Source: Methylophilus sp. 13 | GTDB taxonomy: Bacteria > Pseudomonadota > Gammaproteobacteria > Burkholderiales > Methylophilaceae | Direction: 5' to 3' | DNA: 64,000 nt | Assembly (NCBI RefSeq): GCF_015354335.1 | Contig: NZ_JADKYR010000003.1 | Location: forward strand, 496,001-560,000 | Shown here: positions 35,122-43,725 of the stretch, one piece after another | How positions within the stretch are numbered: the first letter of the stretch is position 1 | How the letters are laid out: each line of letters begins with the position of its first letter | Position numbers and translations under genes: made by a program | The notes under the pieces: generated by a model | Told to the model about the DNA's origin: nothing | Databases searched by the model: none | The model's input: the letters and a program-made list of their open reading frames with translations, nothing else

Positions 35122-36645
35122 TCATCTAAGAGATGCCGGATTAAATATCTTGGCAATCGCATGTGTTCGATTGCTAGCTCCCAACTTATTAATGATGCTG
35201 CTGACATGTTGGCTTACCGTTTTATGGCTAATCTGTAGGCTGCTAGAAATATCTTTATCTTCCATCCCAGTGACTAGAAATTTAAGCACCTCCAGCTCTT
35301 TAGGTGATAGTCCCAACTCATGCAAGCGATCACTTTTTCGACGCGCCAAAGGATGCAAAGTAACCTGTTGCCTGTTCAGTGAGAGTTGAATGGACGGCTT
35401 GGTGCGAAACTGCCCAAACATTAAGTTCATGTAGGCAGATAGGCCCTCCTGATGACTATATTTGCGTGCAGTCTCTACCGCTTTTTGCCTTAAGCTCAAT
35501 GAGTAACTTTTATTGGTCAGCAACATGCTGATAGCGTGTTGAAGCGCATTAGTAGAAAAGAAATCAACAAGCAATCCGTTGTGGCCATGGCGAAGCACTT
35601 CTTTAACAGGTGCCGTGTCAGAGGCGACAATGGCGCAACCAGTTGCCATAGCTTCCAATAAGGATCTGGATAAAACGAAGGGGTAGCTTAAATAGACGTG
35701 GACTGCAGAAATTTTTAGGATCGTTGTATAGAGGCTGTAGGGCACTTTGCCTAAAAAGTGCACCCGTTCAACGGGAAACGCTGGGGCCGTTTGTAAAATT
35801 TCCTCCAGCATTTTTACTCGCCAACAAGGTGCATTTTGGGGAGGCCTCCCATAACTCACACCATCACCACCAATGATGACAACTTCACATTCTGGGTGCC
35901 TTTCTATAAGTCCAGGTAATGACCGCATAAACTGGTGAAAACCACGATAAGGCTCCAGGTTTCTTGCAACATATGTAATGACAGCATCGCCCGACTTTAA
36001 TGTTTTACCGTTGGGCAATTTCACATATGCATTGCTATCAGGCCCCAAATGCTCTGTTGTAATGCCTTCGTGAGCCACCTGAATTTTATGCTGGTAACTC
36101 TTGGGGAACTGTGACTTTTGCCAGTGCGTTGGGCTAACAGCTACATCGCAATTTTCTAAATTAAGTAGGTGATATGCATTTGTCGTGAGCAACTTTAGTC
36201 TATCGTCTGCGCCATTTGTAAACTCTGGATCAAAACCAAAATCGGCACCGCTTAAGTTGTAATACCACTCGCAAAGATGTATCAATCTGGTATTAGGAAA
36301 AACATCTTTGACATAAAGTGCTTCACCCCATCCAGGGTGAGCAAGAATCACATCGGGTTGATAACCTTTGGCTTTCAAGTCTTGCAAAATGCAAAACACT
36401 GCATGGCCGTGCAAAATAGCGGTTTCGCTTCTAAAATTATAAGGATGCGTCTGCCTGAATGCACTTTTGTTAATCTTATATTTAATCCATGGAAAGTCTG
36501 GAATCCCAGGCGCACTTTCCTTACCAATGCCAATCACTTTAATATTTGGTTGTTGCCACAAATGAAGAGCAATGGAACGAAACTGACCAGGGAAGTTTTG
36601 GTGAATGATGAGCACATTCTTGGTTTGGATGGCGGCATCAGTCAT
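35122..36645 (-). CDS. Glycosyltransferase (GT4-like) fused to a LuxR-type DNA-binding domain
   Basis: 507 aa from ATG 36645, which overlaps the upstream ABC-transporter stop (ATGA). Residues about 1-400 are a GT-B glycosyltransferase: VLIIHQNFPGQFRS at the N-terminus, ITYVARNLEPYRGFHQF, VVIIGGDGVSYG, and the nucleotide-sugar site SRSLLEAMATGCAIVASD. The first Glu of the usual EX7E pair is Phe. Residues about 440-500 are a LuxR/NarL helix-turn-helix: LSPKELEVLKFLVTGMEDKDI, then ISHKTVSQHVSSIINKLGASNRTHA. No receiver or autoinducer domain is present. The fusion is a single uninterrupted frame. It may glycosylate a substrate and/or regulate the locus; either is inference. Confidence 0.88.
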   Translation of the reverse strand: MTDAAIQTKNVLIIHQNFPGQFRSIALHLWQQPNIKVIGIGKESAPGIPDFPWIKYKINKSAFRQTHPYNFRSETAILHGHAVFCILQDLKAKGYQPDVILAHPGWGEALYVKDVFPNTRLIHLCEWYYNLSGADFGFDPEFTNGADDRLKLLTTNAYHLLNLENCDVAVSPTHWQKSQFPKSYQHKIQVAHEGITTEHLGPDSNAYVKLPNGKTLKSGDAVITYVARNLEPYRGFHQFMRSLPGLIERHPECEVVIIGGDGVSYGRPPQNAPCWRVKMLEEILQTAPAFPVERVHFLGKVPYSLYTTILKISAVHVYLSYPFVLSRSLLEAMATGCAIVASDTAPVKEVLRHGHNGLLVDFFSTNALQHAISMLLTNKSYSLSLRQKAVETARKYSHQEGLSAYMNLMFGQFRTKPSIQLSLNRQQVTLHPLARRKSDRLHELGLSPKELEVLKFLVTGMEDKDISSSLQISHKTVSQHVSSIINKLGASNRTHAIAKIFNPASLR

Positions 36646-38834
36646 AACACATCCTCTGAGCACTCTTGTTGCGTCTTGGCTGGCTGAGGGGATAGGACGG
36701 CGTGATTGCCCAACCGCACCACCTCATCTACTTGCAAACTTCTGGGCAGTTGGTGGGTAATGAAAATGATAGTGACCTTGCCCTTAAGCTTATTTATTGT
36801 TTGTGCGAATTGCTCAGCAGTCTGAGGATCGAGGTTTGAGACAGCTTCATCAAAGATCAGAATATTGGGTTGTCTGAGTAGCGCTCTGGCAATGGCAATG
36901 CGTTGCTTTTGCCCACCACTCAAGCCCGTGCCATGTTCACCTAAAGGGGTTTGGTAGCCTTGGGGCAGTTGCTCAATCGTTTCGTGAATACCTGCTAACT
37001 GGCATGCCATGATGATTTGCTCAAAGCTTGCATGGGGATTTGCGAGCGTGAGGTTTTCATAGAGAGTGCCTGAGAAGAGTGTGGTCTCTTGCGGCACTAC
37101 ACCAAAGACATTACGTAGTTCATTAGCACTCATATAGCGGATGTCTTTGCCATCGAGCTTAATGCTGCCTTCTTGTGGTTGCAAGAAACCGAGCATCAGT
37201 TTTGCCAAAGTGCTTTTGCCGCAACCACTTGGGCCCATGATGACAGTGCATTTGTGTGGTTTGATATTGATATTTAACTGTTGATACAACCAGGGGTGGT
37301 TTTCAGAATATCTAAAACTGATGCTCTCGAAGTCGAGTTGGCCTTTAATGCTGTTTGCTCTGGCTGGGATGAGTGAATATGGCTCAGTGGGTGCATCCAT
37401 CAAATCACCTAGACGCTTCACTGCAATATCTGCCTGCTGGAACTCCTGATACATACCAACCAATCTGAGCACTGGTCCGGAAAGTCTGCCGCTGAACATC
37501 TGGAAAGCGACCAGCATCCCGATGGTGAATTCCGGGTTATGCATCACAATCCATGCACCAACGCAAAGAATAGCGAGGGTTTGTAGTTGATCTAAGGTAT
37601 TGGCGGTGATGTTGTAGCTATTGGAAAGTTGTTTGGCTGTGAAGGTGCTGTTGAGGTAGGTAGCGAGATAATCCCCGTATTTCTGTTCAAGCTGCGGTTC
37701 GAGTTGCAGGGCTTTGACCGTTTCCATGCCTGAGATGTATTCAGTGAGGAAAGCCTGGTTTCTTGCACCGAGTAGAAATTGCTCGTTTAGCCGCTTTCTG
37801 AGTAGTGGTGTCACAGCCAGACTGACAATCGTAATCAAGGCCAGACTGGCCAAACTGATCAAGGTAAGCTGCCAACTGTACCAAAACATAATCGCCAAAA
37901 AGACGATTAAGAATGGGAAGTCGAGAAGTAAGGTAATGAGAGAGCCGGCCAGGAATTCGCGGATGGTTTCTATACCATGTAAGCGGGCCACTAGTGTGCC
38001 AGTCGGTCTATGCTCAAAATAGCGCATGGGCAAGTGCAACAAATGACCAAAAACTTTATGAGCAAGCACGGCATCAATGCGATTCCCAGTATGCAATACC
38101 AAGTACTGCCGTACCCAGCTCATGATGGCGTTAAACACCATGAAGATGCCTAATGCAATGGCAACAACAATCAAGGTACTGGTGGTGTGGTGCACCACCA
38201 CTTTATCAATAATGACCTGGGTGCCTAAAGGTGTGGCTAAGGCGACGATTTGAATGGCAAGAGAGGCTAAAAGAATCTCACGCCAAACACTTTTGTGTTT
38301 GAGTAACTCTGGGATAAACCACTTAAAGCCAAAGGGGCGATGCTTCTCTTCCGGATCCTCACCTGCAAGCAGAGCATCCGCTTCTGATGCCGCCTGACTT
38401 TGCTGTTTTTGGTGGGAAAGTAGCAGCACCTCGCCGGTGAGTAGTGGCAATAAGGTCTCGATGGCATCTGTACGCGGTGTATTGTTTTCGGTATTGAGCC
38501 ATAACACCCGCTGCTGATCCGTTTTTAGGATGATGACGGGGTTGACAGTCTCAATATCCTGCTTAGCTTCAAGCGTTTGTTCTGAGGGTTCACTTGCCTT
38601 GGATACTTTAATGAAAGCCACCACAGGAAAAGCCGCCGGATGAATTGACCGGATATCCAGCTTTTCTGACGCAACTTTAAAGCCGTAGTCAGCCAGCGCT
38701 TGCTGAAGATTCGCAGATCGATATGGCGGCGGATATGACTTTAAAAGCAGCCGCTCATCGAAAGGAATGCGATGAATACTCGTAATACTACCCAGGCACC
38801 AAATAAAGTGCCCAGAAGAGACCTCTCCACCCAT
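36642..38834 (-). CDS. Type I secretion ABC transporter with C39-like N-terminal domain
   Basis: 730 aa exporter, HlyB-like: C39-like domain (about 1-130), six membrane helices (about 165-450), ATPase domain (about 490-720). Walker A GPSGCGKST near residue 535, signature LSGGQKQR near 640, Walker B ILIFDEA near 662, switch His in FITHQ. The peptidase-like domain lacks the catalytic Cys at the expected DCG position, so it should bind but not cleave the substrate, as in RTX exporters. A GAGGAT site precedes the ATG. First gene of the secretion locus; energises export of the RTX protein with HlyD and TolC. Confidence 0.93.
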   Translation of the reverse strand: MGGEVSSGHFIWCLGSITSIHRIPFDERLLLKSYPPPYRSANLQQALADYGFKVASEKLDIRSIHPAAFPVVAFIKVSKASEPSEQTLEAKQDIETVNPVIILKTDQQRVLWLNTENNTPRTDAIETLLPLLTGEVLLLSHQKQQSQAASEADALLAGEDPEEKHRPFGFKWFIPELLKHKSVWREILLASLAIQIVALATPLGTQVIIDKVVVHHTTSTLIVVAIALGIFMVFNAIMSWVRQYLVLHTGNRIDAVLAHKVFGHLLHLPMRYFEHRPTGTLVARLHGIETIREFLAGSLITLLLDFPFLIVFLAIMFWYSWQLTLISLASLALITIVSLAVTPLLRKRLNEQFLLGARNQAFLTEYISGMETVKALQLEPQLEQKYGDYLATYLNSTFTAKQLSNSYNITANTLDQLQTLAILCVGAWIVMHNPEFTIGMLVAFQMFSGRLSGPVLRLVGMYQEFQQADIAVKRLGDLMDAPTEPYSLIPARANSIKGQLDFESISFRYSENHPWLYQQLNINIKPHKCTVIMGPSGCGKSTLAKLMLGFLQPQEGSIKLDGKDIRYMSANELRNVFGVVPQETTLFSGTLYENLTLANPHASFEQIIMACQLAGIHETIEQLPQGYQTPLGEHGTGLSGGQKQRIAIARALLRQPNILIFDEAVSNLDPQTAEQFAQTINKLKGKVTIIFITHQLPRSLQVDEVVRLGNHAVLSPQPAKTQQECSEDVL

Positions 38835-39100
38835 TTTAGTATCCTCAATATATTATTGTTATTAATATAATTTTTAAGGAATGTTAAATGGATCGAAGGC
38901 TTAACTCAATTGGGAATAGTCTGCTTTCAAAAAAGATTCATGACTTCCACAGCCACTTGAGCCCGCATCCCCATCATTGGATTCAGGCTTTACTTTCAGA
39001 AACATCATCTCAAAACATCAGTACAAACATTACTTGAAGCTACAAGGCATGAACAGTTATCAATTAAGATAAAACTAAATAATTTGATAAAAAAAGATTA
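38835..39100. other. Intergenic region between secretion locus and XRE gene
   Basis: Very AT-rich near 38840-38880, where the promoter of the ABC gene must lie on the minus strand. It holds one possible small plus-strand ORF (38888-39037); nothing else was recognised. Confidence 0.45.
38888..39037 (+). CDS. Possible 49-aa peptide, divergent from the ABC transporter
   Basis: ATG 38888 follows AAGGA by about 9 nt and opens a 49-codon frame rich in His and Ser (MDRRLNSIGNSLLSKK...). Unrecognised; may be chance. Confidence 0.25.
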   Translation: MDRRLNSIGNSLLSKKIHDFHSHLSPHPHHWIQALLSETSSQNISTNIT

Positions 39101-39439
39101 TTAATCGAAGTAATTTGAGTCCGATTCTCTTTCCAATTCTGAAAAATTACCGATACTAACCGAGCCAAGAGGAAAACGAGCGACGATCTGCAGACCTCCC
39201 CCCATCGCCTGGATATGAGTGCGTAAAGTAGATACATACATATCTGCGCGTTTTTCTAGTTTTGCGATAGACCGCTTTTTTTCGTTTAATAATTCAGCAA
39301 GCAGTTTTTGAGTGAGCCCACGCGCTTGCTGCAATTGATGCAGTGGCATTTCAGCCAGAAGTTGTTTTGTATTAGCTTGAGAGCGCAACTGCGACTCAGG
39401 CTTCATTTGGGAATGTAATTCAGAGAATTTTTTAGTCAT
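39101..39439 (-). CDS. XRE-family HigA-like antitoxin or regulator
   Basis: 112 aa. LLAEMPLHQLQQARGLTQKLLAELLNEKKRSIAKLEKRADMYVSTLRTHIQAMGG is the XRE helix-turn-helix of antitoxins paired with RelE/HigB-like toxins. AGGA precedes the ATG. No toxin gene is found on either side: downstream is the intergenic region, upstream (72 bp) an MbcA/ParS-like gene. May regulate the preceding operon. Confidence 0.8.
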   Translation of the reverse strand: MTKKFSELHSQMKPESQLRSQANTKQLLAEMPLHQLQQARGLTQKLLAELLNEKKRSIAKLEKRADMYVSTLRTHIQAMGGGLQIVARFPLGSVSIGNFSELERESDSNYFD

Positions 39440-39511
39440 CTGTCAATCCTTCCGCCCATGATTAGCAAACATGATCAAAGAAAATCCAACCTTTTATATC
39501 ACTGCCTCAGC

Positions 39512-39721
39512 TTAAACTGCTCCACCATAACTGATCGCACTTAGTATTTTCTTAACCTCAATAAATCCAGAAGATGATTCGGCCACAATGATCGGAGCAG
39601 CCCCTAACAAAACATGATGTTGGTTGAGCCAGGACTCTGCCGCCGACTCAGAACCAAAGGTATCAATCGCTAAAGATCGAATCTTTGCCAGATTTTGTGC
39701 AGGAGTAGATTCAATAGTCAT
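39512..39721 (-). CDS. MbcA/ParS/Xre-type antitoxin C-terminal domain protein
   Basis: 69 aa from ATG 39721, which overlaps the upstream stop (ATGA). A...FGSESAAESWLNQHHVLLGAAPIIVAESSSGFIEVKKILSAISYG is the DUF2384-like toxin-binding domain of MbcA/ParS/Xre antitoxins: tryptophan-leucine after the acidic helix, LLGAAP turn and the final YG. The N-terminal DNA-binding domain is missing, and no RES-domain toxin lies next to it, so it is a stand-alone version. Confidence 0.7.
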   Translation of the reverse strand: MTIESTPAQNLAKIRSLAIDTFGSESAAESWLNQHHVLLGAAPIIVAESSSGFIEVKKILSAISYGGAV

Positions 39722-39957
39722 GGCAAACTCAGCGGCACAATGCGCAACCACTCCCCCAAGACGTCTCTAAGGCAATGCTGGCAAATGTCGACTGAAATTC
39801 GATTGCCATCTCCAAAAATTGAGCCATATCCGCCCACTCTCTCAATGGAAACGAATTCCTCAGCCTCTCCTCCCTGAGCTTCGGCTTCACGGCCACAACG
39901 ATCACAAACGTAGCTAGAGATTTCCTGAACCACTTTTTCTCGAAATTTTTTCATCAT
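39718..39957 (-). CDS. Small protein with two CxxC pairs (zinc-ribbon-like)
   Basis: 79 aa. CDRCGRE near residue 18 and CQHCLRD near residue 59 form a likely zinc-ribbon separated by an acidic and Gly-rich linker. An AAGGAG site precedes the ATG. It lies 26 nt behind the TniQ-like gene and overlaps the ParS-like gene, so it is the middle member of an operon. No function known. Confidence 0.75.
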   Translation of the reverse strand: MMKKFREKVVQEISSYVCDRCGREAEAQGGEAEEFVSIERVGGYGSIFGDGNRISVDICQHCLRDVLGEWLRIVPLSLP

Positions 39958-39983
39958 GCAACTCCTTCAGCTATTGGGCTAAA

Positions 39984-41687
39984 TCATGCTCGATTGACAG
40001 AATATTCCTGCATGCAGGATTGGTTAAATTCAACCACTGAGTCTTCAATCACATAGATGCCATAATCCGTAGTGCAAGCATCCAACGCACTGGCTTTGAT
40101 CAAACTTTTAACAACCTTGGGCTCGACTCCCAAAATCTCGCCGGCATCTGCTGATGAAATCATGCCAGAGAAGTTTTGCGATATGCTGGAAATGGTCTCA
40201 TCAATTTCTGAGCGCTTGAACAGCAAATCTCCAGGCTTATCGCCAGCGATGCCAACAGGCATAATCTCCCGAATCCTAATGGCTTCGATTAATGCCGCTT
40301 TGATGACTGAGGGCCCCAATTTCTTGAGCATTATCTGCTTTAAACTGATATACCGAATGTCTTGCGGTGAATTGGATAAGAACTCAACTCCGGCGATTAA
40401 CTCCAGCCGTAACCTTTCCACATCCTGCTCGTGAAATAGCTTCATTGGGTTGGTCATAAACTGTGCCAGGTAGTAGCCTTTTTGGCGGTACACATTCAAG
40501 ATGGCTACAGGCAAATCCAATCGCTCAGCAGCCTCCTTAATCGTTAAGCTTTGACCAGAAGCAAACTCAAACACCAACTGTTCAGTGACTTCAAACAGTG
40601 CCTGTCCTTTGGCATTGACTGCATGGACAGGGATCAGTCCTGCAGCCACCATTTTCTGCAACGTAGCAGGTTGTTTACTCAGCGCCTGCGCCAGTCCGTA
40701 AATACCAACGATATTCGATGAACCACTTTGTTGGAACTTAGGATGGATCAGTGCTTTACGCCACTGACTTTGGCCAAACTCAACAAAGGCTTGGTGCATG
40801 AATGCCACCTCATCTTTAGGTAGCCCATTCTTAAACAGGGTCTCATAGATGGGCAGAAACTGCTTGCGCAGACCTACGCTTGCCATATTAGCCTGCGGCC
40901 CCTGTGCTTCCTCCAGGTATTGATGAAAACCTTTAGGCCAGTCCGTAAAGATAGAAGCCGCCAAAGTGACTGCATCCATTAAGTCACCAGTGGGGTGTAC
41001 ATCCGCTGAGCGTCGCTCCAATCGGTACAACAGACTTAGAATTGTGTTTAGAGACAATTGAGTAATCGCCTCAACAGGGAACCCCAACGGCTCAAGCAAT
41101 GTCATGTCCAGATCCTGATTTTCAAGTTTGGCTTTGAGGATATGCATCAAACCAATGACAGCATGGTTTGTCACCTCGACACCCTTCGCGCGCTTAAAAT
41201 CATAGCCACACTGACATTTGGTGAGGCCTGGTCGGAACACATCCAAATCCTTCCCGCAGCTTGGACATCGGTCTATCGTTTCAACCTTATGAGCAGGGCA
41301 GACAACCGCATATTTGAGCTCAGTAAAACTGGAGATATAACCAGCCTCAGCAATACAACAAGGACAGACTCTCGTATGCTTGGAACGCAAATGCAAAGTC
41401 GGAATACGATGTCCTGACAGCACCTGATAGCGACTATGCTTGGTTTTCTCAGACAGGAAGTCAAACTCCGGCAGATCGCTCCCCAGCAATGGCTTCAGCT
41501 TATCGGGAGGTGGCATTGCCGAACGGATTTCGTTCTCAGTCATTCCGGCATGCCGGAGCATGCCGTGAATGGAACGATAACCGTTAGCCTCGGCCACCCG
41601 CAAAATATACCCTTTATAGCTTTCAAAAGGCATTGGCTTGGGCGTGACGACTAATGGCCGAACCTTATCTATCAATTGTAGATTCAT
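39984..41687 (-). CDS. TniQ-like protein, solitary
   Basis: About 567 aa from ATG 41687. The N-terminal ~170 residues have the TniQ layout: P.P.ES..GYILRVAEANGY, then zinc-finger cysteines CPCC (TRVCPCCIAEAGY), CPAH, CPSCG and CQCG. The remaining sequence holds at least two helix-turn-helix-like segments (LTIKEAAERLDLPVAIL and ISSADAGEILGVEPKVVKSLI). In Tn7/CAST elements TniQ links target selection to the transposase, but no TnsA/B/C, TniA/B or effector gene is near. The start is only 12 bp from the truncated DUF1223 copy, so the native upstream region has been lost. Confidence 0.8.
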   Translation of the reverse strand: MNLQLIDKVRPLVVTPKPMPFESYKGYILRVAEANGYRSIHGMLRHAGMTENEIRSAMPPPDKLKPLLGSDLPEFDFLSEKTKHSRYQVLSGHRIPTLHLRSKHTRVCPCCIAEAGYISSFTELKYAVVCPAHKVETIDRCPSCGKDLDVFRPGLTKCQCGYDFKRAKGVEVTNHAVIGLMHILKAKLENQDLDMTLLEPLGFPVEAITQLSLNTILSLLYRLERRSADVHPTGDLMDAVTLAASIFTDWPKGFHQYLEEAQGPQANMASVGLRKQFLPIYETLFKNGLPKDEVAFMHQAFVEFGQSQWRKALIHPKFQQSGSSNIVGIYGLAQALSKQPATLQKMVAAGLIPVHAVNAKGQALFEVTEQLVFEFASGQSLTIKEAAERLDLPVAILNVYRQKGYYLAQFMTNPMKLFHEQDVERLRLELIAGVEFLSNSPQDIRYISLKQIMLKKLGPSVIKAALIEAIRIREIMPVGIAGDKPGDLLFKRSEIDETISSISQNFSGMISSADAGEILGVEPKVVKSLIKASALDACTTDYGIYVIEDSVVEFNQSCMQEYSVNRA

Positions 41688-41699
41688 GCCTTTTCCAAA

Positions 41700-42194
41700 C
41701 GGCAACGCGAAATAGCCACCTTAGGCTATGCAAGCGGTGTGTATACCCCGCAAATTGCCGTCAACGGGCAGGATAACCGTAGCTGGTTAAGTGATGCGCG
41801 GTTTAAAAATGAAATTGCCAGCATCAACCGCATGCCAGCCAAAGCTGAAATTCGCTTGGCAGTGAATTCCCACACACTAAAATCAGTACAAGTATCCACA
41901 AACATCAAAACCGCAGAGGCAGGGCCATTGGTCTATTACCTCGCGCTACAAGAAAATAACCTTCAATCCACCGTCAATGCAGGTGAAAACCGTGGCGAGC
42001 TGTTGCGCCATGATTATGTCGTGCGCCAGTGGTTAGGGCCGTTTAAGGTGGGGGCGGATGGCAAAACAAATGAAAGTCATGAAATCCACTTTCAACCAGC
42101 TTGGAAGCAGCGTGATCTTAGCGTGGTGGCTTTTGTGCAGAATCCTGTAACGGGGGAGATTTTGCAGGCATTGACGTTGGGGTTATGCGAATAA
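41700..42194 (+). pseudogene. 5'-truncated DUF1223 gene (direct-repeat copy 2)
   Basis: Matches codons 95-259 of the intact gene at 15569 (about 137 of 164 residues identical by hand count). Signal peptide and CxxC thioredoxin motif are gone. The homology begins at 41700, 12 bp from the TniQ-like ATG, and continues in frame to the stop. A GTG at 41739 could start translation, but the product would lack the active site. Confidence 0.88.
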
Positions 42195-42217
42195 TTAGCG
42201 GCATGATGGCATGATGA

Positions 42218-42246
42218 AAATCAATGGAGTCTGACCCCATTGATTT
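42218..42246. repeat. Hairpin after the DUF1223 remnant
   Basis: AAATCAATGG (42218-42227) pairs perfectly with CCATTGATTT (42237-42246). The loop reads AGTCTGACC. The look is that of REP-type dispersed repeats; it may also act as a terminator between the two convergent genes. Confidence 0.5.
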
Positions 42247-42258
42247 CACTTAGCGATT

Positions 42259-43047
42259 TCAATTGTTCGGTTTGGCTAAAGTTTCCTGTAATTTTCTCGC
42301 TAATTCGTAGCTTTTTATTTTCATAGCAATATTCATTATGCTAAGTACTAATGCGACAAAAATAAAACCAAATAATAATCGTTGAGTGTGCAATGTTTTT
42401 TCTACATATTCAGTCACCTCCTTATCTTGGAAAGACTGACAGATTATTTCTTTTTCACTTTTAGTAAGCTCAGGTATCAAAGACTTACTCTCTTGTGATC
42501 CATCACACTGATTAACCCCCAAAACCCAATTGCTTATTAATCCTTCTGCTTTATGCTTATCTAATAATATCCAAGTTTTTGAATCTTTGAATTGGAGTAA
42601 CGCTGACTTTAACCCTAGCGGGAAACTTGTAAGCATGAGCAATAATGCGCAAAAAATAAACCCAGCAATTCGCCATTTGATGTAACTCTCACTTGGCAAC
42701 TGGATAGTCATCGTTCGCATATCAATCCATTTTTTTGTGCTTCTTATGTCGGCAAAACCAAGCTTGTGTTTTTCCATCCACTCAATAATTTGATGCATTT
42801 GTCCGATAGATTTTATTTTGAATCCATATAAAAAATTAAATTGTTCTATATCCCTCAACTCTTTATTTAGTTTTATTAATTTTGAATCCGATATTTCGGC
42901 CTTACCTGCCGCCAGCCTCCAGACTCTTTCTAGAAGGCTGACAATGGTCCCTGCTCTGAACCAAATGCAAGCAATCAAGAAAATAATAATAAAAGGACCG
43001 GTTGATACCAAGATCGGGTTATTCAATAATGAACTTAGTGACGCCAT
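42259..43047 (-). CDS. Membrane protein of unknown function
   Basis: 262 aa with three hydrophobic segments: near the N-terminus (ILVSTGPFIIIFLIACIWF), mid (WRIAGFIFCALLLMLTSFPLGL) and near the C-terminus (LLFGFIFVALVLSIMNIAM), separated by charged soluble parts. I do not recognise the family. AT-rich compared with core genes. It stands alone, convergent with the DUF1223 remnant. Confidence 0.7.
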   Translation of the reverse strand: MASLSSLLNNPILVSTGPFIIIFLIACIWFRAGTIVSLLERVWRLAAGKAEISDSKLIKLNKELRDIEQFNFLYGFKIKSIGQMHQIIEWMEKHKLGFADIRSTKKWIDMRTMTIQLPSESYIKWRIAGFIFCALLLMLTSFPLGLKSALLQFKDSKTWILLDKHKAEGLISNWVLGVNQCDGSQESKSLIPELTKSEKEIICQSFQDKEVTEYVEKTLHTQRLLFGFIFVALVLSIMNIAMKIKSYELARKLQETLAKPNN

Positions 43048-43151
43048 TGCTCATGCCTTTCTAGTTTTGGACAAGTATCTAAATAATTCAAACGGGAATC
43101 TGTAATGTTGGAAATGCCGGGATATAAAGACTGTATCCCAGCATCTTTAAC

Positions 43152-43427
43152 CTAAACATCAATTGAATGGGTCCATCCTGGAATACCCACTCTTGATAAA
43201 TATTTGACCAAAGTGTCGGTACCATAAAATCTAACTCGTCCATTCTGCGTAAAAGCAAGTGCCGACTGATCAACCCTTAAACCTTGTGCGCGAACTTGTG
43301 CAGTTAGTTGAGCTAAAAGTTGAGAGTTACCGGAATCTCCCGAAACTGACTTAGCATCAAAGACTGCAAAATTTACCCAACCTCCAGAGGTTGAATGTTC
43401 ACGAAGATGTGCAAAATTAACTCTCAT
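43152..43427 (-). CDS. Uncharacterised 91-aa island protein
   Basis: Sequence with a RVNFAHLREHSTSGGWVNFAVFDA N-terminal half and a C-terminal FYGTDTLVKYLSRVGIPGW half. It is predicted soluble and compact; no known motif is seen. Lies in a same-strand cluster with the DUF2188 and DUF3892 genes. Confidence 0.65.
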   Translation of the reverse strand: MRVNFAHLREHSTSGGWVNFAVFDAKSVSGDSGNSQLLAQLTAQVRAQGLRVDQSALAFTQNGRVRFYGTDTLVKYLSRVGIPGWTHSIDV

Positions 43428-43475
43428 GGCTTTCCTTTCACAAGAAGCATTCTATAAAGATATGGTTAATAACAA

Positions 43476-43697
43476 CTAACCTTTAGGGGGAAATGGGTCA
43501 TTTCCGTAACTATTCCGTTCGCGAATTTGTCCATTACGCCCATGAATCAATAATTCGGACTGCTGGTTCTGAGCTATTTCTTTCGCCCGCTCAATCGCTT
43601 CATTCTGCGTTGAATATATCGCGGTAGCCTTTGAGTTACCCTCGCCTTTCACAGCCCATTGATTATCGTGTGGCACAACATGTTGATTTTTACTCAT
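43476..43697 (-). CDS. DUF2188 family protein
   Basis: 73 aa. The pattern HVVPHDNQWAVKGEG...AIYSTQNEAIERAKEIAQNQQSELLIHGRNGQIRERNSYG is that of DUF2188 proteins: N-terminal strand pair, Q.EAI.RA helix, and an IHGRNGQI hairpin. Function unknown. 28 bp separate it from the DUF3892 gene. Confidence 0.82.
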   Translation of the reverse strand: MSKNQHVVPHDNQWAVKGEGNSKATAIYSTQNEAIERAKEIAQNQQSELLIHGRNGQIRERNSYGNDPFPPKG

Positions 43698-43725
43698 TGC
43701 ATATTCCTTTAAAAGTCATTAGTTA

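Noticed and set aside
36642..38834. Bacteriocin-type exporter with active C39 peptidase
   Set aside because: A Cys exists near residue 13, but it does not align with the catalytic DCG position, and the cargo is an RTX protein without a double-glycine leader.
39984..41687. Active Tn7/CAST-like transposon
   Set aside because: Only a TniQ-like gene is present; no transposase, ATPase or CRISPR parts and no element ends were found.
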